Part shown: in pieces, positions 8,901 through 19,830 of the stretch | How the letters are laid out: each line of letters opens with the position of its first letter | How positions within the stretch are numbered: the first letter of the stretch is position 1 | DNA from: Rhodanobacter sp. | Lineage (GTDB): Bacteria; Pseudomonadota; Gammaproteobacteria; Xanthomonadales; Rhodanobacteraceae | Assembly: GCA_027307195.1 (NCBI GenBank) | Contig: DAHUXL010000134.1 | Location: forward strand, 1 to 49,364 | DNA: 49,364 nt | Direction of reading: 5' to 3' | Program-made: the position numbers and the translations under genes | Notes under the pieces: generated by a model | Told to the model about the DNA's origin: nothing | The model's database searches: none | Seen by the model: the letters and a program-made list of their open reading frames with translations, nothing else

Positions 8901-8926
8901 GCCCAACTTGAAGGTTGGGCTTTTTT
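8901..8926 (+). terminator. Intrinsic terminator of the small transcript
   Basis: GCCCAAC / GTTGGGC stem, loop TTGAAG, followed by six T. It ends the predicted unit that starts near 8804, well before the receptor gene at 9183. Confidence 0.85.
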
Positions 8927-9182
8927 GTGCCCGCAATTTGCGTTTTTTCTTTCGTCAATACACGGTTTTAAAACAAGAATTTTCGATTTGACGTCGGCGG
9001 AATAGATCCGCTGCTGATTAATCAGGACCACCTGGAACATCAACGGCTGCCGACGTTTCCCGGTCTGGCCGGATGGGCTGGTTGAGAATGTTCAGTCACC
9101 CGGATGGCCATGGACAGGCTGCTATGCGATCGGACACTGAGCCGGTCATTCAATTATTTGAACTTGCGAGATGGAATCCACA

Positions 9183-11669
9183 ATGAAACGAACCTATCTA
9201 TCTGTATCAATTGCGCTGGTTTTCGGCATGGCGTCTTCGCTGGCGCTGGCGCAGAGCAGCACCCCGGATCAAACAAATGCTGGCCAGGCGGCCACGACCA
9301 AGCCGGCACAGCGGGCCAGTGCGTCGAGCACCTCCAACACGACCACCTCGAACGATACCAAGCGCGTGCAGCAACTGGGAGCGATCCAGGTGCAGGCGCA
9401 GTCGCTGGCGCTGGGTGGCGGCCTGATGTCTGTGCAGACCGCGCCCAAGGCGGTTTCCACGATCAGTCGCGACGCGATCGTCAAGGCGGCGCCGGGCGGC
9501 ACGTTCGTGCAGATGATCGACAGCATCCCGGGTGTCAACGCATCCACTGACGACTTCACCGGCCTCGCCAACGGCAACTACAGCATCCGCGGTTTTACCA
9601 GCGATGAGATCGGCACCACCGTCAACGGCGCGCCGATCAACGACAGCGGCAACTACAAGGTCTATTCGACCGAGTACGGCGATACCGAGAACATGGGTGA
9701 CATCACCGTGTTGCAGGGTTATCCGGATGTGGACACGCCCATCGGCGGCGCGGCCGGCGGTTCAATCGCCTGGGTCACCATCGATCCCTCGCACACCGCC
9801 GGCGTGGACGCGAGCCAGACGTTTGGCAGCAATGACTACCGCCGCACCTTCCTGCGCTTGAATACCGGTGATACCGGCCCGGTGCGCTCGTGGCTGTCCT
9901 ATTCCAATAACAGCGCTGACCTGTGGCGTGGTACCGGCCAGCAGAAAGTAACCAAGGTGGATGGCAAGTCGTTGTGGACCATCGACGACAACAACTCCAT
10001 CTCGGCTTCGTTCCAGTACAACCGGGAATTCAACAACAGCTACGAGAGCCTGACCAAGGCGCAGGCTCTGCAGAATTACAATCAGAACTACGACGCGACG
10101 CTGCTGACGCCGACCGATACCAATTTCTACAAGCTGCACACCAACCCGTTCCGCAGCTGGCTGGTCAGCATGGATGGCGAATTCAAGCTCAGCGATAACC
10201 TGCACCTGTCGGTGGTGCCGTACGTCCAGTATGGCAACGGCGGCGGCGGCGGCGGTTCCACCTTCTTCGAATCGACATCGACGCTCAATACGTACCAGAA
10301 CACCAATCAGGATCTCAACGGCGACGGCATCATCGGCGGCAAGAGCAACAAGGCCTTGGCGTATTCGATGAGCAACACGTACACGATGCGCCCCGGTGTC
10401 ATCGCCAAGTTGAATCAGGACTTCGGCGAGAACAACAGTCTCGAGTACGGCGTGTGGTATGAACGTCCGCGCCAGGAGCAGAGCCAGGTATTCACGCCGG
10501 TCAATCCGAAGACAGGTGTTCCTTCCGACAACTGGGGGGATGTCGATCTGATCCGTTATCCGAATGGCACGGTGCAGAAGGCTTACAACGAATACACCGC
10601 CACGGAAACCCGCAAGGTGTTCGCCACGGACACATGGACACCGAATGACCAGTGGACCCTCACGGCGGGCGCTTCTTATCTGTGGGTGAATCGCAGCGGC
10701 TGGGATTACCAGTTTCCGGGTTCGACCAAGCAATATGGCGTCGCTGATGCGAGCTCGACCTATCACAAGGTGAGTCCGACGGTCGGCGCCAAGTACCAGT
10801 TGAATGACTCGAATCAGTTCTACTTCGGGTGGGGCAAGACGTTCCGTGCACCGATCAATGGCGCCGTCTTGCAGAATGGCGCTTCGGCGAATGCTCCCGG
10901 CCAGATTGCGCCGGCGAGTAATTTCATCAACAAACCGGAAACGGCGACCACCGCCGACCTGGGCTGGCGTTTCTACAACGACACGTTCTCGGCCAGCGTC
11001 GATGCTTACGCGTCCAGTCTCAACAACAAGCAGATCTCCGGCTTCGATGAAAAAACATTCGCTACCGTGTACCTGTCCCTGCCCAAGGTTCGTATGCGCG
11101 GCCTGAACGCCGAGGCCAGCTATAAAATCACACCGAACTGGACGGTATATGGCTCGTACGCGTACACCAAGTCCACACTGCAGTCGAATCTCAACACCGA
11201 TACCCTTGCTCCGGGTCCCGGCATCAAACCGAGCCAGCTTGGTGACGGTATCTACAACACCGATGGCAAGATTCTTCTGAATACGCCGAAGAACATCGGC
11301 TATGTGCGTGTGAGCTACGACCAGGGACCGTTCTGGGCCAGCCTGGATGAAAAATATCGTGGCCCGATCTGGGGCGACTGGTCCAATACCCAGAAAGTGG
11401 GCGGCTACGCCACGCTCAACTTCAGCGCGGGTTGGAAGTTCCAGGATTTCTCGTCGTGGTTCCGCAAGCCGTACCTCAAGCTCAACGTGTTCAATCTGGC
11501 GGATCGCCAGGCGCTTACCAACGCCAACAACATCAGTGCGTATCTCGCCTCCAACCCGACCAACATCAAGGACCAGAACGGCACGACTCTTTATGCCGGC
11601 AGCGCACCGTATTACTCCTTGTTGCAAGGGCGTACGTTCATGCTGACCTTTGGCGCCTCGTTCTTCTAA
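9183..11669 (+). CDS. TonB-dependent outer-membrane receptor
   Basis: An 828-residue TonB-dependent receptor. The signal peptide is MKRTYLSVSIALVFGMASSLALAQ, cleaved near residue 24. The plug domain follows, with SIRGFTSDEIGTTVNGAPIN and LQGYPDVDTPIGGAAGG. The rest is a 22-strand-type barrel ending in an aromatic-terminated strand (MLTFGASFF), as outer-membrane proteins do. A run of six glycines occurs around residue 355. The start is ATG 9183; an ATG at 9171 would place MEST before the lysine of the signal peptide. Members of this class import siderophores, sugars or other scarce ligands using TonB energy; the ligand cannot be told here. No FecIR-like pair or biosynthetic gene lies beside it. 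It has its own terminator. Confidence 0.9.
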   Translation: MKRTYLSVSIALVFGMASSLALAQSSTPDQTNAGQAATTKPAQRASASSTSNTTTSNDTKRVQQLGAIQVQAQSLALGGGLMSVQTAPKAVSTISRDAIVKAAPGGTFVQMIDSIPGVNASTDDFTGLANGNYSIRGFTSDEIGTTVNGAPINDSGNYKVYSTEYGDTENMGDITVLQGYPDVDTPIGGAAGGSIAWVTIDPSHTAGVDASQTFGSNDYRRTFLRLNTGDTGPVRSWLSYSNNSADLWRGTGQQKVTKVDGKSLWTIDDNNSISASFQYNREFNNSYESLTKAQALQNYNQNYDATLLTPTDTNFYKLHTNPFRSWLVSMDGEFKLSDNLHLSVVPYVQYGNGGGGGGSTFFESTSTLNTYQNTNQDLNGDGIIGGKSNKALAYSMSNTYTMRPGVIAKLNQDFGENNSLEYGVWYERPRQEQSQVFTPVNPKTGVPSDNWGDVDLIRYPNGTVQKAYNEYTATETRKVFATDTWTPNDQWTLTAGASYLWVNRSGWDYQFPGSTKQYGVADASSTYHKVSPTVGAKYQLNDSNQFYFGWGKTFRAPINGAVLQNGASANAPGQIAPASNFINKPETATTADLGWRFYNDTFSASVDAYASSLNNKQISGFDEKTFATVYLSLPKVRMRGLNAEASYKITPNWTVYGSYAYTKSTLQSNLNTDTLAPGPGIKPSQLGDGIYNTDGKILLNTPKNIGYVRVSYDQGPFWASLDEKYRGPIWGDWSNTQKVGGYATLNFSAGWKFQDFSSWFRKPYLKLNVFNLADRQALTNANNISAYLASNPTNIKDQNGTTLYAGSAPYYSLLQGRTFMLTFGASFF

Positions 11670-11715
11670 AAAAGCGAAGTCGCACTCCACGGCAGCGACC
11701 GTGTGGTTCATCAGG

Positions 11716-11742
11716 CCGGCACCTTCGGGTGCCGGTTTTTTT
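11716..11742 (+). terminator. Intrinsic terminator after the first receptor
   Basis: Eight-base-pair stem CCGGCACC / GGTGCCGG with the stable TTCG loop and seven T. It separates the two receptor genes into independent units. Confidence 0.95.
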
Positions 11743-11793
11743 ATGGTTCCCGCAACTCCTTGACGGAACTGAAAGAATTTTCGAACATGGCTG

Positions 11794-11829
11794 AAAGTTA
11801 CGAAATTGTAATATGATACGCGTAACTTT
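11794..11829 (+). promoter_or_regulatory. 9-bp inverted repeat bracketing a -10 box
   Basis: Perfect arms AAAGTTACG (11794-11802) and CGTAACTTT (11821-11829) are separated by 18 bases containing TATGAT (11812-11817), a good -10 hexamer. No strong -35 is seen. The repeat would sit over the polymerase site, as expected of a repressor operator or a two-site regulator. The predicted transcript has a leader of about 160 bases before ATG 11987, containing a CGGG-ATGA-CCCG hairpin. Confidence 0.55.
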
Positions 11830-11986
11830 AGCCGGGCCCGATGTGCCAGATAGCTTGGCTGCGGTCAGTCTCGTCAGGGAAAACAACCAAAAATCATTGC
11901 CCTACGGGATGACCCGGTGGGCGAGGTGTCTTTTTTTGTTGCCTTGGCTCGTCATTTGTTGCGAACCACCATGGGGTCGATGTTCG

Positions 11987-14900
11987 ATGAAAAGCACTAT
12001 TCGCACGAAACTGTTGCCGCTGGCGATCGCCACGCTGCTCGCCGCTTCGCCTGCCATGGCGCAGGACACCTCGTCCGCGATTTCCGGCCGTGTGCTGGAT
12101 GCCAGTGGCCAGCCGGTTGCCGGCGCCACCGTGCAGATCGTGCATGAGCCGTCCGGCACCACCAAGATCACCACCACGGGTGCGGACGGCCGCTATTCGG
12201 CGCAGGGTCTGCGCGTCGGTGGTCCGTTCGACGTCACCGTCTCCAAGGCGGGACAAGCTCAGGCCGTGCAGAACAATGTCTACCTGCAGCTGGCTCAGGA
12301 AACACCGGTCAATCTGACCATGGGCGCGGAGCAGGCGAAGAATGTCCAGAATCTCTCGGGTGTGACGGTGTCGGCCAATGCCTTGGCCCAGACCTTCTCG
12401 TCGGACAACAAGGGCATCTCGACCAACGTCTCGCAGCGCGAAATCGAGGCAACCCCGACCCCGGGTCGCTCCATCCAGAACATCGTGCGCCTCGATCCGC
12501 GCATCGTGATCTCCGATCGCGACCGTGGCGAGATCTCCGCGATCGGCCAGAACAGCCGCTACAACAACATCACGGTGGATTCGGTCAGCGCCAACGATCC
12601 GTTCGGCCTTAACGCGAATGGCTTGCCGACGCTGGGCACGCCGATTTCGCAGGACACGATCCAGGAGTACAACATCTCGACCGCCAACTACGACGTGGCC
12701 ACCCGCCGCGGCGTCGGTGCGATCGTCAATGCGGTGACCAAGAGCGGCACCAACGATTTCCACGGTTCGGCGTATTACGCGTTCCAGAATCGTAGCGACA
12801 TGATTGCCGACTACAACGACAAGCCGTACGGCGGCTTCCGTCGCACCTGGACTGCCGGCGCCACCGTAGGCGGTCCGATCATCAAGGACAAGCTGTTCTT
12901 CTTCGCCTCGTACGAGAAGAGCAAGCAGATTGGCCCGTCCTCCCAGTATGGCGTGCAAGGCTCCGGTGCGGCCACCGAGGTCCGCGGCCTGACCCAGCAG
13001 AATGTTGACGCCATCACCGCGGCAGCCAAGGCCAAGGGCTTTGATGTGGGTGGTCTCAGTGGCGGTAATTCCGATCTGCAGGACAAGCGTTACTTGGGCA
13101 AGATCGACTGGAACATCACCAACAACCACCGCGCCAGCTTCACCTACAGCCAGACCAAGGAAAACAAGCCGATCATCACCGGCAACAACAATATCCTGGT
13201 GTTGTCCAGCGGCTGGTACAAGACAAACGTCGACAACAAGAGCTACGCGCTGCATTTCTACGATGACTGGTCGGATGTCTTTTCCACCGACACTACCGTC
13301 TCCTATGCCGACTTCCAGCAGAATCGCGGCCCGTACAATGGCATTGCTCAACCGGATGTCTCGGTGTGCGTGAATGGCACGACCGGTTGCGCTGCCACGA
13401 CCAGCTCGCCGGGCGTGGAGTTCGGTACCGAGTACTCCAGCCAGGCCAACGTGCTGCACGTGAAGACGTTGAATGCGGCTTGGGCCGGCACGCTCTATCT
13501 GGGCGATCACACGGTCAAGGGTGGCTTCGATTTCCAGCGCGGCCAGTACTACAACCTGTTCCTGCAGAATGCTTTCGGTAGCTATCAGTTCAATACCCTG
13601 GCCGACTTCAATAGCGGCAAGTACTACCTGTATCGCTTTAACGCACCGGCCGCCGGGCTTGGCCTGAAGGATGTGGCTGCCAACTTCGAGCTGAAAGAGT
13701 ACGGCGCGTTCCTGCAGGATACCTGGCAGGTGAATTCGAACTTGTCGGTGCAGTACGGTTTCCGCGTCGACATTCCGCTGACCAGCGACAAGCCGCTGTA
13801 CAACCCCTGCTATGCCGCTGCGCCGGGGCAGAGCGTGGTTGCTGCCAACTGCGTTTCGGCCACCGGCGGCTTCGGTCGTACCAACACCAGCACCATCAAT
13901 GGCCATCGCCAGGTGCAGCCGCGCGCGTCGTTCAATTACACCTTCGACACGGAGCGCATGACTCAGCTGCGTGGTGGCGCCGGTCTGTTTATCTCCAACC
14001 CACCGAGCGTATGGCTGGGCAACATCTACCAGAACTCCGGTGTGACCCAGGTGCAATTCGCTTGCGGTCCGAGCTCTTCGGCCTCGGCTGCCTGCAAGCC
14101 GGGCTCCGTTGGCTATCCGGCGTTTAGCTCTGATCCTAATGGCCAGAATGCCGGCTCGGCACCGATTCCGGGCGCCAAGGGCGCGCAGATGGCGGTCAGC
14201 ACGGTCAGCGACAATTTCGCGATCCCGAGCGTGTGGAAGATGTCGCTCGGCTTTGACCGGGAGCTGCCGTGGTGGGGTGTGGTGTTCAGTGCCGACTACG
14301 AGCACATCAAGAACCGCAACGCGATCTGGTATCAGAACCTCAATATCGGTGCGTCCACCGGCATGCTGCCGGACGGTCGCTTTACCTACTACAAGAATCC
14401 GAAGAGTGGCAGCACAGGTAACACGGCGCGTGCGAATGCCAATCCGTCATTCGGCGATGCAGTGATCAACCTGGCCAACAGCGACCAGGGCAGCGCCGAC
14501 AGCCTCAGTCTCGCGCTGAAGAAGCCGTTCGCGGATGAATGGTCCGCCATGGCCGGCTTCACCTGGAGCCGCGCCACGGAAGTGAACCCCGGTACCTCGA
14601 GCGTGGCTCGTTCCAGCTACAGCAACAACGTCTGGGTGAATCCGAACGAGAACAAGGCAAGCACATCCAGCTATTCGATTCCGAAGCGCGTGATCGCCTC
14701 GCTGACTTGGCAGCACCGTTTCTTTGGCGACTACGCCACGAGCGCCACCGTGTTCTATGACGGCCACTCGGGTACCCCGTACAGCTGGCGCTTCGGCAAC
14801 GACGCCAACGGTGACGGTTTTGTCTCCGACCTTGCCTACATCCCGAACAAGGGGGATATCACCTTTGCGCCGGGTACCACGCAGGCACAGCAGAACTCGT

Positions 14901-15310
14901 TCTGGCAGTACATCGACAACGACAAGTATCTGAAGGATCACAAGGGCCAGATCGCCAGCCGCAACGGCGCCCGCGCTGCCTGGATCAATCAGGTCGATCT
15001 GAGCTTCAGTCAGGAAATTCCGGGCCTGTTCAAGGGCAACAAGGGCATGATCCGCCTTGATGTCTACAATCTCGGCAACATGCTCAACAAGAAGTGGGGT
15101 GTCGATCACCGCGCCAGCTTCCCGCTGGTACGCAATCTCGCCGATTTCGCCGGTGTCGATGCCAATGGCAAGTACATCTACGACATCAGCAAGGCGGCCT
15201 ACAAAGATGCCAATGGCAACTACAGCCCGCTGGCCCTCCCGCGTGCGGATGAGCTGAATGGTCCGACCCAGCGTTGGTCGATCCTGGCAACCGTTCGTTA
15301 CACCTTCTAG
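11987..15310 (+). CDS. Oar-like TonB-dependent receptor with N-terminal carboxypeptidase-regulatory domain
   Basis: A 1107-residue outer-membrane receptor. Order: signal peptide MKSTIRTKLLPLAIATLLAA (cleavage after AMA); a CarboxypepD_reg-like beta-sandwich (SGRVLDASGQPVAGATVQI, DGRYSAQGL); a plug domain (GRSIQNIVRLDPRI, NNITVDSVSANDPFG, TRRGVGAIVNAVTKSGTND); and a long barrel ending RWSILATVRYTF with C-terminal Phe. This is the Oar/TBDR layout that is abundant in Xanthomonadaceae. An open frame extends 58 codons upstream but the signal peptide fixes the start at ATG 11987. The ligand is unknown; Oar-like proteins have been linked to peptide or protein-derived substrates in some bacteria. It shares little sequence with the receptor just upstream. 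Confidence 0.92.
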   Translation: MKSTIRTKLLPLAIATLLAASPAMAQDTSSAISGRVLDASGQPVAGATVQIVHEPSGTTKITTTGADGRYSAQGLRVGGPFDVTVSKAGQAQAVQNNVYLQLAQETPVNLTMGAEQAKNVQNLSGVTVSANALAQTFSSDNKGISTNVSQREIEATPTPGRSIQNIVRLDPRIVISDRDRGEISAIGQNSRYNNITVDSVSANDPFGLNANGLPTLGTPISQDTIQEYNISTANYDVATRRGVGAIVNAVTKSGTNDFHGSAYYAFQNRSDMIADYNDKPYGGFRRTWTAGATVGGPIIKDKLFFFASYEKSKQIGPSSQYGVQGSGAATEVRGLTQQNVDAITAAAKAKGFDVGGLSGGNSDLQDKRYLGKIDWNITNNHRASFTYSQTKENKPIITGNNNILVLSSGWYKTNVDNKSYALHFYDDWSDVFSTDTTVSYADFQQNRGPYNGIAQPDVSVCVNGTTGCAATTSSPGVEFGTEYSSQANVLHVKTLNAAWAGTLYLGDHTVKGGFDFQRGQYYNLFLQNAFGSYQFNTLADFNSGKYYLYRFNAPAAGLGLKDVAANFELKEYGAFLQDTWQVNSNLSVQYGFRVDIPLTSDKPLYNPCYAAAPGQSVVAANCVSATGGFGRTNTSTINGHRQVQPRASFNYTFDTERMTQLRGGAGLFISNPPSVWLGNIYQNSGVTQVQFACGPSSSASAACKPGSVGYPAFSSDPNGQNAGSAPIPGAKGAQMAVSTVSDNFAIPSVWKMSLGFDRELPWWGVVFSADYEHIKNRNAIWYQNLNIGASTGMLPDGRFTYYKNPKSGSTGNTARANANPSFGDAVINLANSDQGSADSLSLALKKPFADEWSAMAGFTWSRATEVNPGTSSVARSSYSNNVWVNPNENKASTSSYSIPKRVIASLTWQHRFFGDYATSATVFYDGHSGTPYSWRFGNDANGDGFVSDLAYIPNKGDITFAPGTTQAQQNSFWQYIDNDKYLKDHKGQIASRNGARAAWINQVDLSFSQEIPGLFKGNKGMIRLDVYNLGNMLNKKWGVDHRASFPLVRNLADFAGVDANGKYIYDISKAAYKDANGNYSPLALPRADELNGPTQRWSILATVRYTF

Positions 15311-15338
15311 CTAAGCAAGCGACAATTCGAAAACCCTG

Positions 15339-15367
15339 GCCGGCGCCCGCAAGGGCGCCGGCTTTTT
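15339..15367 (+). terminator. Intrinsic terminator after the Oar-like receptor
   Basis: Ten-base-pair stem GCCGGCGCCC / GGGCGCCGGC, loop GCAA, then five T; 29 bases after the stop codon. Confidence 0.95.
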
Positions 15368-15464
15368 GTTGGCTTGACCGCGCCATGGTTGACGCAGGAA
15401 GCTAGCGGGTCTGCTGCAGCTGTGCGCGGACGTATGCCGCGGGTTGCGGCCAGGAGATGGATGC

Positions 15465-16865
15465 ATGAATGACACACACGCCGGCCAAGCTGGCAAGTCG
15501 GCCACCGTAAGCGCGCGCATTTCGCCGGTGGGCGGGCTGGACATTCTTTCCCGCAACGAGGTGGCACGGTTGCGCGGTGCCAGCGACTCGGGTCTGCATG
15601 CCTTGCTGCGCCGCTGCGCGCTGGCGGTGCTGACCTCGGGCGGCATCAGTGACGATCCGCGGGCGATCCTCGAGCAGTACCCGGATTTCGATATCCAGGT
15701 GCTGCAGCAGGATCGCGGCATCAAGATCGAGCTCAGTCATGCGCCGGCACAGGCTTTCGTGGATGGCCAGATCATTCGCGGCATCAACGAACTGCTGGTG
15801 GCGGTCGTGCGCGATATCGTCTACGTGTCGACCCAGCTGGAGCAGATCGGTATCGATCTGGGCGGCTCGGCCGGACTGACCCAGGGCGTGTTCGAGATCC
15901 TGCGCAACGCGCGCATCCTGAAACCGCATGTCGATCCCAACCTGGTGGTGTGCTGGGGCGGTCACTCGATATCGCGCGACGAATACGAATACACCAAGCA
16001 GGTCGGCTATCAGCTTGGCCTGCGTGGGCTGGATATCTGCACCGGGTGCGGACCGGGCGCGATGAAGGGGCCGATGAAGGGTGCGACCATCGCTCACGCC
16101 AAGCAGCGGCGTCGGCACAATCGCTACATCGGCATCACCGAGCCGGGCATCATTGCCGCCGAATCGCCGAATCCGATCGTCAACCATCTGGTGATCATGC
16201 CGGACATCGAGAAGCGGCTCGAGGCATTCGTGCGCATGGGTCACGGCATCATCGTGTTCCCCGGCGGGGTCGGCACAGCCGAGGAAATCCTCTATCTGCT
16301 CGGCATCCTGCTGCATCCGGACAATGCTGGTACGCCATTCCCGCTGATCTTCACCGGGCCGCGCGAATCGGCTGCCTACTTCGAGCAGATCGACCGCTTC
16401 CTGCGCCTGACCCTGGGTGACGAAGTGGCGCAGCACTATCAGATCATTGTGGATGATCCGGCGGCGGTGGCGCGGGCGATGGTCAGGGGTATCGACAAGG
16501 TGCGCCACAACCGGCTGGACACCAAGGATGCGTTTTTCTTCAACTGGGCGCTGCAGATTCCACTGGAGTTCCAGTTGCCGTTCCGCCCCACCCACGAGGC
16601 GATGCGTGCGCTGCAGATCCACCACGACCGTCCACGGCATGAGCTGGCGGCGGATCTGCGTCGGGCCTTTTCCGGCATTGTCGCGGGCAACGTGAAGGAG
16701 GAAGGCGTGCAGGCGATCGAGCAGCATGGCCCGTTCGATATCGACGGTGATGCGGACATCATGCGTGCACTGGACAAGCTGTTGCAGGCGTTCGTCCAGC
16801 AGCATCGGATGAAGCTGCCCGGTGGCGCGGCGTATGTCCCGTGCTATCGGGTATTGACCACCTGA
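15465..16865 (+). CDS. ppnN: Pyrimidine/purine nucleotide 5'-monophosphate nucleosidase PpnN
   Basis: A 466-residue LOG-family protein matching E. coli YgdH/PpnN, which splits nucleoside monophosphates into base and ribose 5-phosphate and is stimulated by (p)ppGpp. It has the N-terminal DUF4478-type region (RISPVGGLDILSRNEV), the central LOG domain with GCGPGAMKGPMKGAT and PGGVGTAEE (near residue 266), and the C-terminal DUF3412-type region. The start is ATG 15465, with AGGAGA eight bases before; an in-frame TTG at 15444 has no site. Monocistronic by context: terminator upstream, tRNA downstream. Confidence 0.93.
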   Translation: MNDTHAGQAGKSATVSARISPVGGLDILSRNEVARLRGASDSGLHALLRRCALAVLTSGGISDDPRAILEQYPDFDIQVLQQDRGIKIELSHAPAQAFVDGQIIRGINELLVAVVRDIVYVSTQLEQIGIDLGGSAGLTQGVFEILRNARILKPHVDPNLVVCWGGHSISRDEYEYTKQVGYQLGLRGLDICTGCGPGAMKGPMKGATIAHAKQRRRHNRYIGITEPGIIAAESPNPIVNHLVIMPDIEKRLEAFVRMGHGIIVFPGGVGTAEEILYLLGILLHPDNAGTPFPLIFTGPRESAAYFEQIDRFLRLTLGDEVAQHYQIIVDDPAAVARAMVRGIDKVRHNRLDTKDAFFFNWALQIPLEFQLPFRPTHEAMRALQIHHDRPRHELAADLRRAFSGIVAGNVKEEGVQAIEQHGPFDIDGDADIMRALDKLLQAFVQQHRMKLPGGAAYVPCYRVLTT

Positions 16866-16893
16866 TTATGGGCGAAAATCTGTCCGCGGTGGC

Positions 16894-16922
16894 TTGACAG
16901 CTCCCTGCGCTCTCGACAAACT
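16894..16922 (+). promoter_or_regulatory. Candidate tRNA-Asn promoter
   Basis: A perfect TTGACA at 16894-16899 is followed after 17 bases by the weak hexamer CAAACT (16917-16922), 11 bases before the tRNA. It is placed as expected for a tRNA promoter, but the -10 is poor. Confidence 0.45.
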
Positions 16923-16933
16923 ACGCAGCTCAC

Positions 16934-17010
16934 GCCCGAATAGCTCAGCTGGTTAGAGCACTTGACTGTTAATCAGGGGGTCGCTGGTTCGAGTCCAGCT
17001 TCGGGCGCCA
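16934..17010 (+). tRNA. tRNA-Asn (anticodon GTT)
   Basis: A 77-base cloverleaf with encoded CCA. The acceptor stem is GCCCGAA/TTCGGGC with discriminator G; the D-arm contains TAGCTCAGCTGGTTAGAGCA; the anticodon loop is CTGTTAA; the T-arm is GGTTCGAGTCC. Anticodon GTT reads Asn codons. Confidence 0.97.
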
Positions 17011-17020
17011 CATTTGATGA

Positions 17021-17045
17021 AAAGCCGGCATATTGCCGGCTTTTT
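17021..17045. terminator. Terminator between tRNA-Asn and the pseudopilin gene
   Basis: Stem AAAGCCGGC / GCCGGCTTT with loop ATATT and a T-run on the plus side. It ends the tRNA transcript and may also serve the convergent pseudopilin gene. Confidence 0.9.
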
Positions 17046-17069
17046 GTTTTCTGCTGTGGTGACATGTGC

Positions 17070-17663
17070 TCAGTTCATTTGCGAGCAGTCTGCGATTTGA
17101 CTGGCGCTGGCCGGGGCGCCGCGGACGCGACCGGAATTGGAGACCGCCACGCTGAGCGCATGCTCTGCGCTGGACGGTTGGCAGAACAACAGGGTGAGAT
17201 TGCTGCCGCTGGCGCTGCCGTCAGGGCCAAAGTGCACGAGACGTCGCCCGCTGCTGCTCTGGATGATCAGCTTGTCGTTGTAGCCGTGACCGACATACAG
17301 CGGCCCATGGTCCGGTTGATTGTTGTGATCGGCGTCGTGAGCAAGCAGCCAGCCGTTGTTCCAGCGCATGTCACTGCTGCAGCTGTTGCCGTCGCGCGTC
17401 GGACAGAACAGTGTGCGCTTGCCACTGGTGATCGCGGTTGCACGGGTGTGCTGGAGTGCCGCGATGAAGTCCGTCTGCGCGACCTGCAGCTGGTTCCGGC
17501 TGAGCAGCTTGCGCATGGGTGGTACGGCGATGCCGGTGAGCGCTGCGATGATGGCGAGTACCATGATCTGTTCGATCAGGGTCATGCCATGCTGCCGGCA
17601 AGCTGGCTTGGAGTTCCGGGGAGCTGTCACGGCGTCGCGTCCTGCGTTGTCCGGGAGGCTCAT
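17070..17663 (-). CDS. GspH/FimT family pseudopilin
   Basis: A prepilin-like protein of up to 197 residues. A type III (class) leader ends QHG, followed by MTLIEQIMVLAIIAALTGIAV: a processing site with Glu at mature position 5 and a hydrophobic N-terminal helix. The GspH/FimT C-terminal domain follows (TRATAITSGKRTLFCPT, WLLAHDADHNN, FGPDGSASGSNLTLLFC). Family members are minor pseudopilins of type II secretion or type IV pili, cleaved by prepilin peptidase. With ATG 17663 the leader is 26 residues; an internal GTG at 17630 would give a more usual 15-residue leader. It stands alone, without other pilus or T2S genes in the window. Confidence 0.85.
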   Translation of the reverse strand: MSLPDNAGRDAVTAPRNSKPACRQHGMTLIEQIMVLAIIAALTGIAVPPMRKLLSRNQLQVAQTDFIAALQHTRATAITSGKRTLFCPTRDGNSCSSDMRWNNGWLLAHDADHNNQPDHGPLYVGHGYNDKLIIQSSSGRRLVHFGPDGSASGSNLTLLFCQPSSAEHALSVAVSNSGRVRGAPASASQIADCSQMN

Positions 17664-17783
17664 GCTAAGACGTTGGTGCCAACCGGCCAGTAGCCCGATG
17701 GAGGTGTGGGTGTCGGCCTCTGCTGACGCCCCCTGTCAGCAGGCCCGATTTAAAATGCGCTGCCGCGCCCACATCTGTAGCCG

Positions 17784-19805
<2,022 letters not shown>

Positions 19806-19830
19806 GCGGCAGCCTGATCCCATTCGGATA

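Larger units (their letters stand above)
8551..9182. other. 632-base intergenic region with a small transcription unit
   Basis: No conventional gene is visible. From left to right it holds GC-rich stem-loops (GTCCcGCCG/CGGCGGAC at 8591-8617; CCGGCCC/GGGCCGG at 8669-8700 enclosing GCATCGATGC), an AT-rich promoter at 8770-8797, a 13-codon ORF at 8836-8877, a terminator at 8901-8926, and about 250 bases of receptor leader. The composition is clearly more AT-rich from 8750 to 9010 than in the flanking genes. A 17-base motif with two mismatches occurs at 8756-8772 and again at 9144-9160. Confidence 0.7.

Noticed and set aside
11894-14305. Long minus-strand frame opposite the Oar-like receptor
   Set aside because: It has the same shadow pattern, with biased Arg/Val/Ala/Gly content and no signal or domain. 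The receptor on the plus strand is complete.
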